Positions 53,845-62,572 of a stretch of 64,000 bases of DNA are shown here, piece by piece (position 1 is the first letter of the stretch; each line of letters opens with the position of its first letter). A program made the translations under genes and the position numbers. The DNA lies in assembly GCF_014647635.1 (NCBI RefSeq), contig NZ_BMPO01000006.1:109583-173582 (forward strand), given 5' to 3'. The notes below the pieces were generated by a model. The model saw only the letters and a list, made by a program, of their open reading frames with translations, had not been told where the DNA came from and made no database searches. Source of the DNA: Pseudomonas matsuisoli. Its GTDB lineage: Bacteria > Pseudomonadota > Gammaproteobacteria > Pseudomonadales > Pseudomonadaceae.

Positions 53845-55092
53845 TCAACCGAACAACGATCCCTGTCCCATCGGCATCCCAGACCAGATTTCGTCCACGT
53901 TCTTCAAGCCCCATGCCTCGGCAGACTCAACGCCAACGATCTTGTCATTGACCATGGGTTTCGCGAGATCGACGACCTGCTGGGGGATGGGCACTTTCGA
54001 GCGCGCCGATAGAAAAACCCGGACCCGCGGCATCAACAACGACTTCTCATTCTGCTCCAGCACCACGCCCAGTCGGCCACTTTCCAGACGCACCAGCGAG
54101 CCCACCGGATAAATGCCTACGCTTTTGACGAAGGCCTTGAACACCTGGGTATCGAAATGCCCCTTCCACTCAGCCATCTTGCGAATGGCCTCGGCCGGAT
54201 TCCAGCCACGGTTGTAGGCGCGGTTCGAGGTAACAGCGTCGTACACGTCGCACACCGCGCCCATCCGGGCGAATAAACTGATCGCGTCGCCCTGGAGACG
54301 GTGTGGATACCCACTGCCGTCCACTTTCTCGTGGTGATGAAGGCAAACATCGATAACGGTCGCCATCAAACCACTACCTTGTTGCAACAAGCGGGCGCCT
54401 GCCTCTGGGTGTCCGCGCACGACAGCGAACTCTGCGTCAGTGAGCTTGCCTGGTTTGTTCAAAATGCTGAGGGGGATGACCATCTTGCCGAGGTCGTGCA
54501 GCAGGCCCGCCATTCCCGCTTCGCGGACCTGATCGGCGTTCAACCCCATCTGCCGGGCAAGCGCGATCATCAACGCACAAACGGCCACCGAGTGCATGTA
54601 GGTGTACTCGTCGCTCGTTTTTAGACGTGCCAGGCTGATGAGCGCACTTTGATTACGCATCACCGATTGGGAAATGTCCTCGACCAACGCCAGGGCTTGT
54701 TCGGTATCGACTGCCTTACCCATTCGGGCGTCACTGAACATGCTCATGACGGCACCCTTGGCGCGCCGGCAAAGTGCGAGCGATCGACGCGCCTCATCCT
54801 CAAAATCGACTTGTAGCGGCTCGGGTGCAGAGGAAACAACGGGCGCCACATCGGCCAACAGCGCATTAGTGGATGCAGTGACTGCTTCGCTGCTTTCGCC
54901 ACACCCGACATCCCTACCCTTCTCGGTATCGATCCAAAGCTCGGTGATGCCACACTCGCGAATGCGTTGCAGATCTTTCGGCTGATCGACGACAAACTTG
55001 GCTTTCCAGAAAGGATGATCCATCCAGGAACCGCAAAACTCCTGGACGTACATACCGAGCTGGAGGTCGGTGACTTGAATACGCTTTAGCAT
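53845..55092 (-). CDS. HD-GYP domain c-di-GMP phosphodiesterase with DUF3391
   Basis: 415 residues. The N-terminal about 60 residues, IQVTDLQLGMYVQEFCGSWMDHPF, are the DUF3391 cap. The HD-GYP domain runs from about residue 150: MHSVAVCALMIALARQ, GLLHDLGKMVIP with HD, GHPEAGARLL, and HHEKVDGSGYPHRL with GYPxxL, all metal ligands intact. It should break c-di-GMP to pGpG or GMP. Lone gene, in the same orientation and 145 bases away from the sensor kinase. Confidence 0.92.
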   Translation of the reverse strand: MLKRIQVTDLQLGMYVQEFCGSWMDHPFWKAKFVVDQPKDLQRIRECGITELWIDTEKGRDVGCGESSEAVTASTNALLADVAPVVSSAPEPLQVDFEDEARRSLALCRRAKGAVMSMFSDARMGKAVDTEQALALVEDISQSVMRNQSALISLARLKTSDEYTYMHSVAVCALMIALARQMGLNADQVREAGMAGLLHDLGKMVIPLSILNKPGKLTDAEFAVVRGHPEAGARLLQQGSGLMATVIDVCLHHHEKVDGSGYPHRLQGDAISLFARMGAVCDVYDAVTSNRAYNRGWNPAEAIRKMAEWKGHFDTQVFKAFVKSVGIYPVGSLVRLESGRLGVVLEQNEKSLLMPRVRVFLSARSKVPIPQQVVDLAKPMVNDKIVGVESAEAWGLKNVDEIWSGMPMGQGSLFG

Positions 55093-55237
55093 GGAGAGGC
55101 GTCAGAAATGGGGGAGATCGAAAGCGCGCATCATGGCTGATCGATATCAGGCTGAACAGGTCAGGCAAGTGCCGGAAACCGTCATTCGTCGGAGGCATTC
55201 GAATTAAGCATGGATACACGCACTTGCCGACCGCTCC

Positions 55238-56347
55238 TTAACGAGTGAATCGCAGCCGGCACTCCACGCCAGGGCTCAACGCCTTCAACTCGGCTTCGGA
55301 ACCGATCTGTTTTGCCAGCGAGGTAATCAGCTTCATACCCAACGAGCGTGAGGTATGGATATCGAAGCCCTGCGGTAGCCCCACACCCTCATCCCAGACA
55401 CGCAACTCGAAGCGCTGATCGCGCTCGGCGAGCGAAAGCCATACCGTCCCTGCACCTGCACCTGGATACGCGTACTTCAAGGCGTTGGTAATCAACTCAT
55501 TGACGATCAGCGATAGCGGTATCGCTTTGTCCAGTGAAACGTAAACGGGAACGGTATCGACCTCGAAGCGCACTTTGGCGGACACCGTATCCCTCAAGCC
55601 GTCGATGAGCGAGTCGAGGAAGACACTAAGGTCCACCGACTCGGTATCTGACGCTTGATAAAGCTTCTCGTGCATCAAGGCAATGCTCGAAATACGTGCT
55701 TGGGTGTCCATAAGCGCTTTTTTGGCGATCGGATTGGTAAGTCGCCGCGCCTGCAACTGGATCAAAGAGCTGATCAGTTGCAGATTGTTCTTCGTACGGT
55801 GATTGACTTCCTGGAGCAGCAAATCCTTCTGCGCCAGCAATTCATTCTTCTGCGAGATCGCAAGCCGCAGCTCCATCTGTGCGAGCACTTGGTCAGCGAG
55901 CGTCTTTAGCGCCTTGCGCTGGCTACCTGATAGCTCCCGAGGGCGGCGATCGAGTACGCATAGCGTGCCTATGCCTTGACCATTCGGATCTTCCAGTAGG
56001 CAACCTGCATAAAAACGCAGCCCTGAGTCTTTGTTGACCAAAGGGTTAAAACAGAGACGCTGGTCGTCTCGCATATCCTCAATGACCGTGATACCCGGCT
56101 GCAGCAACACGTGGCGGCAAATCGAGATGTCGAGCGGCGTTTCGCGGATCCCCAACCCGACCTCAGCCTTGAACCACTGGCGATGCCCCTCGATAAGATT
56201 GATCACCGAAATAGGGGCTTCACAAATACTGGCGGCGAGCTCCACCAGTTGATCGAAAGCGGGCTCGCGCGGCGTGTCCAGTATCTGATAGCGATACAGT
56301 GCGGCCAGACGCTCCGGGGATTGAGTGGAGTCTTGATCGTCCAACAT
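55238..56347 (-). CDS. GAF-sensor histidine kinase (HisKA_2 type)
   Basis: 369 residues. A GAF domain occupies about residues 20-160 (FDQLVELAASICEAPISVINLIEG, FYAGCLLEDPNGQGIGTLCVLD), then a HisKA_2 dimerisation segment LLLQEVNHRTKNNLQLISSLIQLQARR (outline) with the phosphorylated His in NHRTKNN, and an ATPase part with IVNELITNALKYAYPG and LRVWDEGVGLP. Cytoplasmic. No response regulator lies nearby. ATG at 56347 is preferred over a TTG seven codons upstream. Confidence 0.9.
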   Translation of the reverse strand: MLDDQDSTQSPERLAALYRYQILDTPREPAFDQLVELAASICEAPISVINLIEGHRQWFKAEVGLGIRETPLDISICRHVLLQPGITVIEDMRDDQRLCFNPLVNKDSGLRFYAGCLLEDPNGQGIGTLCVLDRRPRELSGSQRKALKTLADQVLAQMELRLAISQKNELLAQKDLLLQEVNHRTKNNLQLISSLIQLQARRLTNPIAKKALMDTQARISSIALMHEKLYQASDTESVDLSVFLDSLIDGLRDTVSAKVRFEVDTVPVYVSLDKAIPLSLIVNELITNALKYAYPGAGAGTVWLSLAERDQRFELRVWDEGVGLPQGFDIHTSRSLGMKLITSLAKQIGSEAELKALSPGVECRLRFTR

Positions 56348-56606
56348 GAAGGGTCTCGAAACGGGCAAATCTGAGGTGGACCAGAAGCATTCGCCTACCG
56401 CGAGACTGCACCTTTGCGTCCAGATTTTAGGGCGTTGCCACTGAAACGGACGGCGGTCATGCTATCAGTTTCGAACGCAGCGGCGCTGTCTGAACGTCGA
56501 ACTTTACCGTTCCTCCCGCTTACTATTGATGAACGGTGTACTTTCATGGAAACAGGTAGCAATAGCTCCCGTTTCTTCCTCGATCCAATGCCTGACGGAA
56601 TCACAC

Positions 56607-57110
56607 ATGCACATTCGCGACGCACTGGAAGCCGATCTGAAAGGCATCCGCGAGATTTATAACGAAGCTGTGGAAAACAGCACCGCGATATGGAATGACA
56701 CGTCGGTCGATCTTGAAAACCGTAAAGCGTGGTTTGCCGAGCGGCGTGCGAACGGCTTTCCCGTGCTGGTCGCCACCGACGATAACGACAGCGTGCTCGG
56801 TTACGCGACCTATGGGCCATGGCGCCCGCACGATGGTTTCCGGCATACGGTCGAGCACTCGGTATACGTTCGCGAAGGACAGCGCGGCAGCGGAATCGGC
56901 CGCGCGCTGATGGAAACCTTGATCGACCTCGCGCGCCAGGATGGCAAGCATGTAATGGTGGGTGCTATCGAAAGCGCCAATCGCGGTTCGATTCATCTTC
57001 ATCAGCAGCTGGGCTTCCTGCATGTGGGACAGCTGCGCGAGGTCGGAACGAAGTTCGGACGTTGGCTAGACTTAACATTCATGCAGCTCAACCTCGAGCC
57101 GCGCGCTTGA
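56607..57110 (+). CDS. GNAT acetyltransferase (phosphinothricin-acetyltransferase-like)
   Basis: 167 residues. GNAT fold with IREIYNEAVENSTAIWNDTSVDLENRKAWF (outline), the acetyl-CoA loop VREGQRGSGIGRALMETLI, and the end RWLDLTFMQLNL. The PAT/MnaT group acetylates methionine sulfone or sulfoximine and phosphinothricin. The ATG at 56607 is chosen as the earlier frame lacks family similarity. Stop overlaps the next start (TTGATG). Confidence 0.88.
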   Translation: MHIRDALEADLKGIREIYNEAVENSTAIWNDTSVDLENRKAWFAERRANGFPVLVATDDNDSVLGYATYGPWRPHDGFRHTVEHSVYVREGQRGSGIGRALMETLIDLARQDGKHVMVGAIESANRGSIHLHQQLGFLHVGQLREVGTKFGRWLDLTFMQLNLEPRA

Positions 57111-57634
57111 TGCGCATACGCCAGCTAGACGCTCGCGCGTTCGATATCTCACGTGACGCCATGACCTCGCTGCTACGCGACAGCGTTGCGGCGGGAGCTT
57201 CAATTGGCTTCTTGGCGAATGTGACGGACGAAGAGTTGGCTCGCTACCTGAACGAGGTAGGCGAACGACTTTCCCGGGGTGACCTTGTGGTTTGGGCCGC
57301 CGAGCGCGAAGAAGCGCTCGTTGGCTCGGTCCAACTGTCGCTGATAACAAAAGCCAACGGCCTGAACCGAGCGGAAGTGCAAAAGCTCCTCGTCCACTCC
57401 CGCGCTCGGCGTCTCGGCATTGCAACCGCCCTGATGCAAGCCGTTGAACGCCATGCACGCGGAATCGGTCGGCGGTTACTGTATCTCGATACCCTCGCTC
57501 ACTCGGATGCCGAGCGCCTCTATCAACGGCTTGCATACCAACGGGTAGGCGAAATCCCGGACTATGCGGCTGATCCAAAAGGCCACTACTGCGCAACTGC
57601 CCTTTATTACAAGCAACTTACCCACATGGATTAA
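57110..57634 (+). CDS. Second GNAT acetyltransferase
   Basis: 174 residues. The acetyl-CoA loop is VHSRARRLGIATALMQAVE and the C-terminal half LLYLDTLAHSDAERLYQRLAYQRVGEIPDYA is GNAT-typical. The ATG shares one base with the previous stop, so the two enzymes are coupled. It is only distantly similar to the first, so the pair did not arise by recent duplication. Substrate unknown. Confidence 0.85.
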   Translation: MRIRQLDARAFDISRDAMTSLLRDSVAAGASIGFLANVTDEELARYLNEVGERLSRGDLVVWAAEREEALVGSVQLSLITKANGLNRAEVQKLLVHSRARRLGIATALMQAVERHARGIGRRLLYLDTLAHSDAERLYQRLAYQRVGEIPDYAADPKGHYCATALYYKQLTHMD

Positions 57635-57728
57635 CGTCGCCTTCCGCCTACGACGAAATACGTCTTCTTACTATAGGAGGCGCCGCGCTGTCGCGCAGCA
57701 GACAGGGACATGGCAGTGAGTGCAGACC

Positions 57729-57811
57729 TTGTGGGAGCGGGCCATGCCCGCGATGAAGTTGTGCACATGCCAATCGCGAGCATGGCTAATCGCAGCCCGG
57801 CTCGCTCCCAC
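57729..57811. repeat. Inverted REP pair, right copy interrupted
   Basis: Left copy 57729-57757 (GTGGGAGCGGGCCATGCCCG). Right copy 57773-57811 is reversed and split: GCGAGCATGGCT and CGCTCCCAC are separated by 15 extra bases (57788-57802, AATCGCAGCCCGGCT). Lies between two converging genes. Confidence 0.75.
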
Positions 57812-57890
57812 ATGGGCTATCTATACCGCTTCAGTTTTTCCCCTAAAAATCAACGAGATACTTTTTTGATAGGAGCGGGTCACGCTTAAT

Positions 57891-58637
57891 TTAGATGGGG
57901 AAATTGCTGTACCGCGCAACGTGTTTCTGCCCTTCGCTGTCGATGAAGGTCAGCTCGCGGTTGTTCTCCATGTTGGTAAGTTCGTCCTTCTGCTCATGGT
58001 CGTAGTAACGGTTGATGACCATGTCGAGATAGTCCGAAAAGAAAAAGTGGAGGACTGGTGGCGGAGTGGTGGTGCCTGCGATGTTGGAATCGCAGCGATA
58101 TTGGTGGATGTCGCCAGGGAGCCGGGAAACCAGGGTCTCCGCCTTCACCGTTTCGACGAACTGACAGTCACGCTCGACTCGGAGTTGTCCGCCCGGAGCT
58201 GACGCGACGACCGTCTCGCTGACGATACGGAAGTTTCCGCGTGGGAAAGTGGCGTCTTCCTGATACTCGAGTTCGCCGAGTTCGTACTCGTCGTCAATGG
58301 AGAGGAAGCCATGAAAGGCCTGAAGGATGCGTTTTTCGACAGCTGGCCCTTCGATTTGTCCAGCGCCGTAACCATCCCGCCGTGCTACCTCGGCGTAGTT
58401 CCCCTCACGCTGGACACGCTGGATGATCTTGTAATTGGGATAGCTGACATCGATGTCTAACGAAATGAAGTGCTCGTTGCCCGCCGCCGAGTGGGCGCTC
58501 TCTTCGGTATAACGCTTAGCACCGTCGCTGAAACGCACCCACTCAGGCAGAACCCCACCTGACGCCGCACCAGCCTGAGCGGCCCAAAATCCCGCCATTA
58601 CCGCGCATACGATGCCGCATCGCCTCATGAAGATCAT
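57891..58637 (-). CDS. Secreted protein of unknown function
   Basis: 248 residues. A signal peptide ends near WAAQAGAASG (about residue 24). The mature protein shows VRFSDGAKRYTEESAHSAAG, FISLDIDVSYPNYKIIQ and a Tyr/Asp-rich C-terminal region YRCDSNIAGTTTPPP, HFFFSDYLDMVINRYYDHEQ. I do not recognise the family; there is no membrane segment or catalytic motif. ATG at 58637 or 58628 may be used. Single gene. Confidence 0.7.
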   Translation of the reverse strand: MIFMRRCGIVCAVMAGFWAAQAGAASGGVLPEWVRFSDGAKRYTEESAHSAAGNEHFISLDIDVSYPNYKIIQRVQREGNYAEVARRDGYGAGQIEGPAVEKRILQAFHGFLSIDDEYELGELEYQEDATFPRGNFRIVSETVVASAPGGQLRVERDCQFVETVKAETLVSRLPGDIHQYRCDSNIAGTTTPPPVLHFFFSDYLDMVINRYYDHEQKDELTNMENNRELTFIDSEGQKHVARYSNFPI

Positions 58638-58879
58638 CCTGTCCTGCGCTCATCCAATGGGGCATTCAACCCAATATCCCTAGGCCATTCAAGCAGTTTG
58701 GACGCCCACCAAGAGGCGCTCTACGAAAAGATAGGCCACTGTTCTCTATACGGCTATCGATCGCATGGAAGGGTTCAATGCTTAGTGGCAATGGAGAGAG
58801 CGTGGAACGTCTCTCTCCCCGTCGAAGTCCGAAAATGAGCAATGCAAGTTTTTATACAACGTGAACAACAAGGACTCTT

Positions 58880-59257
58880 ATGAAACTTCATTACTTGCTC
58901 GCGGGCGCGCTGCTCGCTACTGCCGGAACCGCGTTCGCTCAAGACCACGCAGGCGCACCCGGCATGGAAAAAGACGGCATCCTCGTCGACCATAAGGGTA
59001 TGACGCTGTACACCTACGACAAGGACGACGACGGCAAGTCGATGTGCAACGACAAATGCGCGGAAAACTGGCCTCCGCTAAAAGCCGAGCACGGCGCGAA
59101 GCCGATGGGTGAGTGGACGATCATCACCCGCAACGACGGCTCGATGCAGTGGGCCTACGACGGCGATCCGCTTTACACCTATGCCAAGGATGCCAAAGCT
59201 GGGGACCGTACTGGCGACGGTAAAGCGGACGGTGATTGGGACATTGCCGAGCCCTGA
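58880..59257 (+). CDS. COG4315 secreted protein (PF03640 repeat)
   Basis: 125 residues. Signal peptide ends GTAFA (about residue 20). Two copies of the secreted repeat motif are visible: ILVDHKGMTLYTYDKDDDGKS with CNDKCAENWPPL, and WAYDGDPLYTYAKDAKAGDR. A conserved Cys pair likely forms a disulphide. Such proteins are periplasmic or outer-surface, role unknown. A strong terminator follows and serves the facing dsbA-like gene too. Confidence 0.85.
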   Translation: MKLHYLLAGALLATAGTAFAQDHAGAPGMEKDGILVDHKGMTLYTYDKDDDGKSMCNDKCAENWPPLKAEHGAKPMGEWTIITRNDGSMQWAYDGDPLYTYAKDAKAGDRTGDGKADGDWDIAEP

Positions 59258-59275
59258 TCAGCGGCAATTCGGCAC

Positions 59276-59315
59276 AAAAAAGCCCCGATGCGCTTGCGCA
59301 CATCGGGGCTTTTTC
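59276..59315. terminator. Bidirectional intrinsic terminator
   Basis: AAAAAAGCCCCGATG and CATCGGGGCTTTTT pair exactly around a short loop. A run at one end and T run at the other, between two genes that converge here. Confidence 0.92.
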
Positions 59316-59324
59316 AATCGCGAA

Positions 59325-60134
59325 TCATTTGCTGGCTTTGTCGATCGCCTGCTGCAGCGTCGCGAGATCGGCAGCACCAGGCACAACAGTTACGTTGTCG
59401 GCATTGGCACCTTTGATCGGCAATACGATAAAGGTGGGCGTCCCCGAAACACCGACGTTCGAGCCGAGTGTCATGTGTTTTTGCAGTTGTGTATCCAGTG
59501 CGTCAGCGTTCTTTTTCACGTCATCCAGCGAGACGCCCGCAGTCTTGGCTACCTGTTCGATATCGGTCCCGGTCAGCTTGCCTTCGTTCTTGCCCGTCGC
59601 GTAAAGACCGTTGTGGTACTTCACGTAGGCATCGGCACCCTTGCTCTTGAACACTTGCAGGCCGGCTTCAGCGGCTAGCGTGGAGGCAGGCCAGCGGGAG
59701 CCGAAGATGGGGAATTCCTTGAAGACGAAGCGAACGTTCTCGTTCTTCTCCATCAATTGCTCGACGGCGCTGGACATCTTGAAACAGTAGATGCATTGGT
59801 AGTCGAAGAACTGTACGACGGCGACTTTGGCGTTCTTAGGGCCTGTGGCAGGCGTGGCAGCATCACTGGTCAGTTCGGACGCCGACTTGATGGCGCCCTG
59901 CAGCATCTGCTCGGTTTGTTGCTGTTGTTGCTTCTGTTGCAACGCCTGGCTGACCTGAACCAGGACCTCCGGGTGATCGATCAGGTACTGTGCGGCAATC
60001 TTGCCGATCGCGTCCTGTTGAGCCGCATCGAAATCACCAGCGGCAGCCTGCGCAAGCGCAGAACGCTCGCCAGCGACCAGCATCGCCGCAGCGGCCATGA
60101 GAGCGAACAGGGTTTGACGATTGAATACGGACAT
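59325..60134 (-). CDS. DsbA-family thiol-disulfide protein (CIYC active site)
   Basis: 269 residues. Signal peptide to about residue 29 (ALAQA). An N-terminal helical part with a glutamine-rich run (QALQQKQQQQQTEQML) precedes a thioredoxin-fold DsbA domain: VVQFFDYQCIYCFKMSSAVEQL (outline) with active site CIYC, and the cis-Pro loop VSGTPTFIVLP. This is like ScsC/BdbD-type periplasmic oxidoreductases. ATG at 60134 has AAGGA 6 bases in front. Confidence 0.88.
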   Translation of the reverse strand: MSVFNRQTLFALMAAAAMLVAGERSALAQAAAGDFDAAQQDAIGKIAAQYLIDHPEVLVQVSQALQQKQQQQQTEQMLQGAIKSASELTSDAATPATGPKNAKVAVVQFFDYQCIYCFKMSSAVEQLMEKNENVRFVFKEFPIFGSRWPASTLAAEAGLQVFKSKGADAYVKYHNGLYATGKNEGKLTGTDIEQVAKTAGVSLDDVKKNADALDTQLQKHMTLGSNVGVSGTPTFIVLPIKGANADNVTVVPGAADLATLQQAIDKASK

Positions 60135-60260
60135 CGTACTTCCTTTAAAAAGGCACATGAACACGCCGCGAGTGCAGCGCAAAGCAGCGCCATACTAGGC
60201 GCAAAGAGGTACAAGCGTCGAGCCGACGCAGAGCCGCCCCACATCGACCAGGAGAACCCT

Positions 60261-60809
60261 ATGACCACGCTACATGAGATACCGGTAACCACCATCGACG
60301 GCGCGGCGACGTCACTGTCCCACTATCAGGGCAAGGTGCTATTGATCGTCAACGTTGCATCGAAATGCGGGCTTACCAAGCAATACGAGGCGCTGCAATC
60401 GCTCTACGAGCAGCGCAAAGACGCAGGCCTCGAAGTCCTCGGCTTTCCCGCGAATGACTTCAAGGAACAGGAGCCTGGGAGCGATGAAGAGATCAAAACG
60501 TTTTGCAGCACCACGTATGAAGTGACATTCCCGCTGTTTTCGAAAGTGTCCGTGGTCGGCGAAGACAAGCATCCGCTGTTTGCAGCGCTCACGGCTGCCA
60601 AACCGAATGCCACCGGCGAAGGCCCCATGCGCGAAAAACTCAAGGGCTACGGCATAGAAGCCAATCCCGTTCCGGAGGTGCAGTGGAATTTCGAAAAATT
60701 TCTGGTTAGCCGCGAGGGGGAAGTGATCGAGCGCTTCGCGCCCGATGTGACACCGGACGACGCCCGACTGGTCAACGCCATTGAAGCCGCACTGGCGCGT
60801 AGCGCCTGA
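60261..60809 (+). CDS. Glutathione peroxidase (Cys type)
   Basis: 182 residues. Peroxidatic Cys36 lies in NVASKCGLTKQYEAL; the Gln/Asn-bearing block reads GFPANDFKEQEPGSDEEIKTF, and Trp-Asn in VQWNFEKFLV completes the tetrad. This non-seleno type is often reduced by thioredoxin and removes hydrogen peroxide and lipid hydroperoxides. The ATG at 60261 has GGAG 10 bases before. Its frame extends upstream only as a shadow of the dsbA-like gene. Confidence 0.92.
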   Translation: MTTLHEIPVTTIDGAATSLSHYQGKVLLIVNVASKCGLTKQYEALQSLYEQRKDAGLEVLGFPANDFKEQEPGSDEEIKTFCSTTYEVTFPLFSKVSVVGEDKHPLFAALTAAKPNATGEGPMREKLKGYGIEANPVPEVQWNFEKFLVSREGEVIERFAPDVTPDDARLVNAIEAALARSA

Positions 60810-60855
60810 TCCGACCTTTGTCAGACGCACGTCGTCGGCCAGCGCCGACGGGTGC

Positions 60856-61122
60856 TCATCTCAACTGACTGTCTTTACTGCCGCGGCGGTTATAGCCGCC
60901 AGCGGCGGAATGCGTCTTGTCGTACTCGACCTGACATCTGATGCACAAGCGCACACCTGGGACCGCCTTTCGGCGCGCCTCCGGTATCTCGCTGTCACAC
61001 TCCTCGCAGAATTTCAGGCTCTCGCCTCGCCTGATCTGGCTACGCGCACGCTGGACGGCGTCATCCACCGTGCTGTCGATCTGGTCCTGTACCGCACCGT
61101 CATGCGCCCAACCAGTTGCCAT
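60856..61122 (-). CDS. DksA/TraR-family small zinc-finger protein
   Basis: 88 residues. The C4 zinc finger is complete: FCEECDSEIPEARRKAVPG and RLCIRCQVEYD. The long coiled coil of DksA is absent, so this is the short TraR/YbiI type. TraR binds RNA polymerase through its secondary channel; the present protein may do so, but no target is known. Confidence 0.85.
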   Translation of the reverse strand: MATGWAHDGAVQDQIDSTVDDAVQRARSQIRRGESLKFCEECDSEIPEARRKAVPGVRLCIRCQVEYDKTHSAAGGYNRRGSKDSQLR

Positions 61123-61176
61123 GTCGCGCCCTCCGCGCCTGAGTTCTGGACAAGCCCCCGGGCGCGGCCGCGTTGC

Positions 61177-62040
61177 TTACTCTTTCACGTCCATGTATTC
61201 GCGGGCCCAAATCCGATACTCGTCCGGGTGGGTGTACTTCTTTGACAGCTCGGACGCGCTAAGGTCCGACGCATCGACTTCGCGTTGCTCGCGCAGGCAA
61301 TCATAGGTCGCCTTGATCGCGGCGAAGTACGCAGCATGTCCGTTGACCACAATGCGTACGCCCAGCTTGGCCAGACGTGCGTTATCACGCAATTTCGGAT
61401 TGCCATACGTCACCAGCATCAGCGGGACGCTCAGATGCCGGGCGATGGCTTCGAGATGCTCGAAATCATCGATGCCGACCATGCAAATACCGTCAGCACC
61501 TGCGGCTTGGTAAGCGCGCGTGCGCTGAATCACTTCGTCGACGCCGAGCACACCGGCGTTGGTGCGAGCGATGATCGCAAGATCTGGATCGGTCCGCGCC
61601 TCAATTGCCGCGCGAATCTTGCCGACGGCTTCTTCGACCGAAATGAGATCGGTCGACTTGTGACCAAACTGCGCCGGCAGCAACGTATCTTCAATGGTCA
61701 GCGCCGCGATGCCAGCACGTTCGAGTTCAACGACCGTGCGCATCACGTTGAGCGCGTTACCGTAGCCATGATCCGCATCAGCGATGACGGGCAGGCGCGC
61801 CACGCGCCCGATCCGTACGGCTTGCTCGACGAATTCGCTCAAAGTAATCAGCGCGAAATCCGGAGCGGCGAGCACTTGCAGAGAGGCGACCGAGCCGCCG
61901 AGGATACCGACTTCGAAACCCAGATCTGCGGCGATACGCGCCGACATCGGGTCAAAAACGGATGCCGTGTGATAACACGCATCGGAATTGAAAAGCGCGC
62001 GGAACGCGTCGCGAAGTTCTTGGTGGGAAGCTCTATGCAT
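61177..62040 (-). CDS. Oxaloacetate decarboxylase of the PEP mutase/isocitrate lyase family (PA4872-like)
   Basis: 287 residues. It follows the P. aeruginosa PA4872 oxaloacetate decarboxylase closely: [52 protein letters not shown] (Asp residues bind Mg), [14 protein letters not shown] and [17 protein letters not shown]. It converts oxaloacetate to pyruvate and CO2 with Mg ion. ATG at 62040. Single gene. Confidence 0.92.
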   Translation of the reverse strand: MHRASHQELRDAFRALFNSDACYHTASVFDPMSARIAADLGFEVGILGGSVASLQVLAAPDFALITLSEFVEQAVRIGRVARLPVIADADHGYGNALNVMRTVVELERAGIAALTIEDTLLPAQFGHKSTDLISVEEAVGKIRAAIEARTDPDLAIIARTNAGVLGVDEVIQRTRAYQAAGADGICMVGIDDFEHLEAIARHLSVPLMLVTYGNPKLRDNARLAKLGVRIVVNGHAAYFAAIKATYDCLREQREVDASDLSASELSKKYTHPDEYRIWAREYMDVKE

Positions 62041-62230
62041 GGCAGTAATCCACTACGACTGTCAGTTCTGTTTTCGTCTTTAGCCCACTATTACAGCAAA
62101 AGCCGTACCGCTGCCCCCGTCGCCAGGCAGCCATGAGGCAGGGCTCGCCGCTCGACCAGAGCTTGCGTCAGTGGCGGTTATTGGCCATTTTAGCCTGCGA
62201 ATATGGCGATAAAGCGCCACCTACGACCAC

Positions 62231-62467
62231 TTATAACCGATGCAAAAAACGCATCGCCGCATAACCCGTTACAATCCTGACCAGCATCTTAAATGCAGGA
62301 ACGAGCCGCGATAGCGGGTCAATCAATCGAACCATTCTTCCCGAAAAGAAGTCAGGACGAAACAACCGGTAACGCCGAAGCGAGGCTTTCAAGTTGCTGA
62401 CATCGATAGGCTCCGAGATACTTCCGGCGGCAAAAATCCTGTCGATTTCCAGCAGCGTAGGCTTCAA
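62231..62467 (-). pseudogene. Possible gene remnant, short frame
   Basis: A 78-codon frame starting only at TTG with no ribosome site. The frame is open a little further upstream (15 codons) with no start. Middle part LRRYRLFRPDFFSGRMVRLI and LSRLVPAFKMLVRIVTGYAA looks partly amphipathic. Local GC is clearly below the surrounding genes. I do not recognise it. It could be the tail of a decayed gene or noise. Confidence 0.3.
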
Positions 62468-62572
62468 ACACGACGAGGCTTTGGGGTCTGCTGCTGAATC
62501 ACGAGCACAGCACTACAGACCTCTACAAATTACGCCGAACGCAATTGTGGTCAGGTTCGAGGTTTTTCTTTG

